Assembly (NCBI RefSeq): GCF_014653695.1
Contig: NZ_BNAR01000017.1
Span: 103,447 to 167,446, forward strand
Reading direction: 5' to 3'
DNA from: Lentzea cavernae
Lineage (GTDB): Bacteria; Actinomycetota; Actinomycetes; Mycobacteriales; Pseudonocardiaceae
DNA length: 64,000 bases
Part shown: positions 63,027 to 64,000 of the stretch, in pieces
Position numbering within the stretch: position 1 is the stretch's first letter
How the letters are laid out: each line of letters begins with the position of its first letter
Notes under the pieces: generated by a model
What the model was told of the DNA's origin: nothing
What the model saw: the letters and a program-made list of their open reading frames with translations, nothing else
Database searches by the model: none
Translations under genes and position numbers: made by a program

Positions 63027-63848
63027 TCAGTGCAGTACCGGGCTGAGGAACTCGGTCAATTTGCGCACCACGTCCGGCGGGACCTCGTCGAGGTGCTCGG
63101 TGAGCTGCAGGAGGATGCGGCCGCCGCCCAGGTTCTCGACGGAGAAGCACGGTGCGGTCGCGGAGACCTCTTGCACGCCACCCAGAGCGGCGACTTGACG
63201 TGGTCCGAGCAACGTCGCCCAGTGCGGGCCGCGGGAGAGTTCCGCGGCCATGAAGAGGGATTCGTCCAGGCCCACGCCGACGGCGACCTCGTGCGCCGTC
63301 CGCACGCCGGCGCGGTCCAGGGTGATCCAGCCTCCGCAGGCCTGCGCCAGGGTGGCGCCCGAGCGAAAGGCCGAGAGCCAGTCCTGTTGCACGACATGGG
63401 AGATCCAGCCGCCGAACAGGGAGCGCGAGGCCGTGACGACGATCTGGTGGGGGAACGCGGGGTCGTCCTTCAGCAGGATCTCGGCGCTCCAGCCGTCCTC
63501 GACGAGGGGAACGCCCTGGGAGTCGAGCTGGACGAGTTGCACGCGCAGGAACGAGGGCAGGTCCTCGAGGGCAGCCGACCACGACGGCAGGGTGAACTCG
63601 CCTGAGGAGAGCAGCAGGCGGGCGTAGCCCGGCGGGCCCCACGGCGTCGTGTCGGAGGGGTGGTAGTCGCGGGCCACGGACACGAGTTCCTCGATCGAGG
63701 CCGGGCAGAGGGGGGCGAGCAGGTCGGTGAACACGCCACCGAACCAGCTGGCCAGGGCGGGACGGTCGACACCGGAGAACGTGTCCAGCTCCATGCGGAC
63801 CACGTGTGGCGGCGACACAGGTCTAGGAAGGGTCAGATCTGTGCTCAA
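63027..63848 (-). CDS. Hypothetical protein
   Basis: A 273-residue soluble protein of mixed alpha/beta composition, with no membrane segment, signal peptide or catalytic motif that I recognise. The frame opens at a TTG (63848); an ATG at 63794 (MELDTFSGVDRPA) is a good alternative. A TAAGGT -10-like hexamer lies just upstream of the TTG. Convergence of nothing else nearby gives no functional clue. Confidence 0.5.
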   Translation of the reverse strand: MSTDLTLPRPVSPPHVVRMELDTFSGVDRPALASWFGGVFTDLLAPLCPASIEELVSVARDYHPSDTTPWGPPGYARLLLSSGEFTLPSWSAALEDLPSFLRVQLVQLDSQGVPLVEDGWSAEILLKDDPAFPHQIVVTASRSLFGGWISHVVQQDWLSAFRSGATLAQACGGWITLDRAGVRTAHEVAVGVGLDESLFMAAELSRGPHWATLLGPRQVAALGGVQEVSATAPCFSVENLGGGRILLQLTEHLDEVPPDVVRKLTEFLSPVLH

Positions 63849-63938
63849 AGTGAGCGAACCTTATGACCCGGGGAGAGAAACCGTTAGGGGCCAGTCCCGT
63901 GAAAGATTGGCCCCGAACGGGGGAACATCAGGACAGGG

Positions 63939-64000
63939 CCTAGGGCGTGTCCTGTGGATCTTCACCTGAGGTGCAGGACGATGCAGGCCAGGATGATCTC
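63939..64000 (-). mobile_element. End of an insertion sequence, cut by the window edge
   Basis: Minus-strand codons at 64000-63962 read EIILACIVLHLR and then TGA, resembling the C-terminus of IS5-type actinomycete transposases. Just beyond the stop, the sequence CTAGGGCGTGTCC looks like the terminal inverted repeat of such elements. The rest lies outside the window. Confidence 0.55.

Noticed and set aside
63887..63914. Hairpin GGGGCC...GGCCCC as a terminator
   Set aside because: No gene ends into it, there is one mismatch and no T-rich tail; function unclear.

Overview
The window is high-GC actinobacterial DNA. Gene families and gene order point to a filamentous member of the Pseudonocardiales (Lentzea/Saccharothrix/Lechevalieria-like); that placement is inference, since no rRNA is present. 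Starts are often GTG or TTG and many neighbouring genes overlap by 1-4 bases.

Backbone. Genes matching the M. tuberculosis Rv3201c-Rv3212 neighbourhood, as I recall it, appear in the same order and orientation: adnB (partial) and adnA (1-3.9 kb), an alkyltransferase-like protein (16.2 kb), a TIGR02569-type phosphotransferase, moeZ and a DUF3152 metzincin-like protein (26.5-29.7 kb), a TetR regulator (30.9 kb), then DUF3107, a ferritin-like protein, a DEAD-box helicase and a membrane-anchored protein (35.7-39.8 kb). Accessory blocks are inserted into it.

Block 1 (4-16.2 kb): a secreted GH18 chitinase with a DasR-like site over its promoter, then a four-gene cassette present twice in tandem: a GGDEF/EAL protein and a PF04672 methyltransferase on the minus strand, diverging from a cytochrome P450 and a secreted alpha/beta hydrolase on the plus strand. 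The divergent promoter region keeps the same sequence blocks at the same spacing in both copies. This is the most unusual system in the window.

Block 2 (17-26.5 kb): an apparent nitrate assimilation operon read right to left: nasA-type nitrate reductase, its FAD reductase, narK, nirB, nirD, a HemD-winged-helix fusion and a CbiX-type chelatase. It covers nitrate uptake, both reductions and late siroheme-branch steps.

Block 3 (29.8-35.6 kb): alpha/beta hydrolases, an AurF-type diiron oxygenase divergent from a TetR gene with tandem operators, a lone TnpB with a probable guide RNA, and a DUF4873-like gene.

Right part (40-64 kb): a 650-bp 13-bp minisatellite next to a RecB-like nuclease, ArsC-like, MarC, PHP, PH-domain, NUDIX, two DUF2332 genes, a MaoC-like protein, CorA with small membrane proteins behind it, a phosphoesterase/ParB-like pair, an 81-bp-arm foldback element, GNAT, SDR, an LpqY-SugABC-like sugar importer, and a small rearranged locus with LamG, barstar and general-stress domains. 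The right edge cuts into an insertion sequence. No tRNA, rRNA or CRISPR array was seen.
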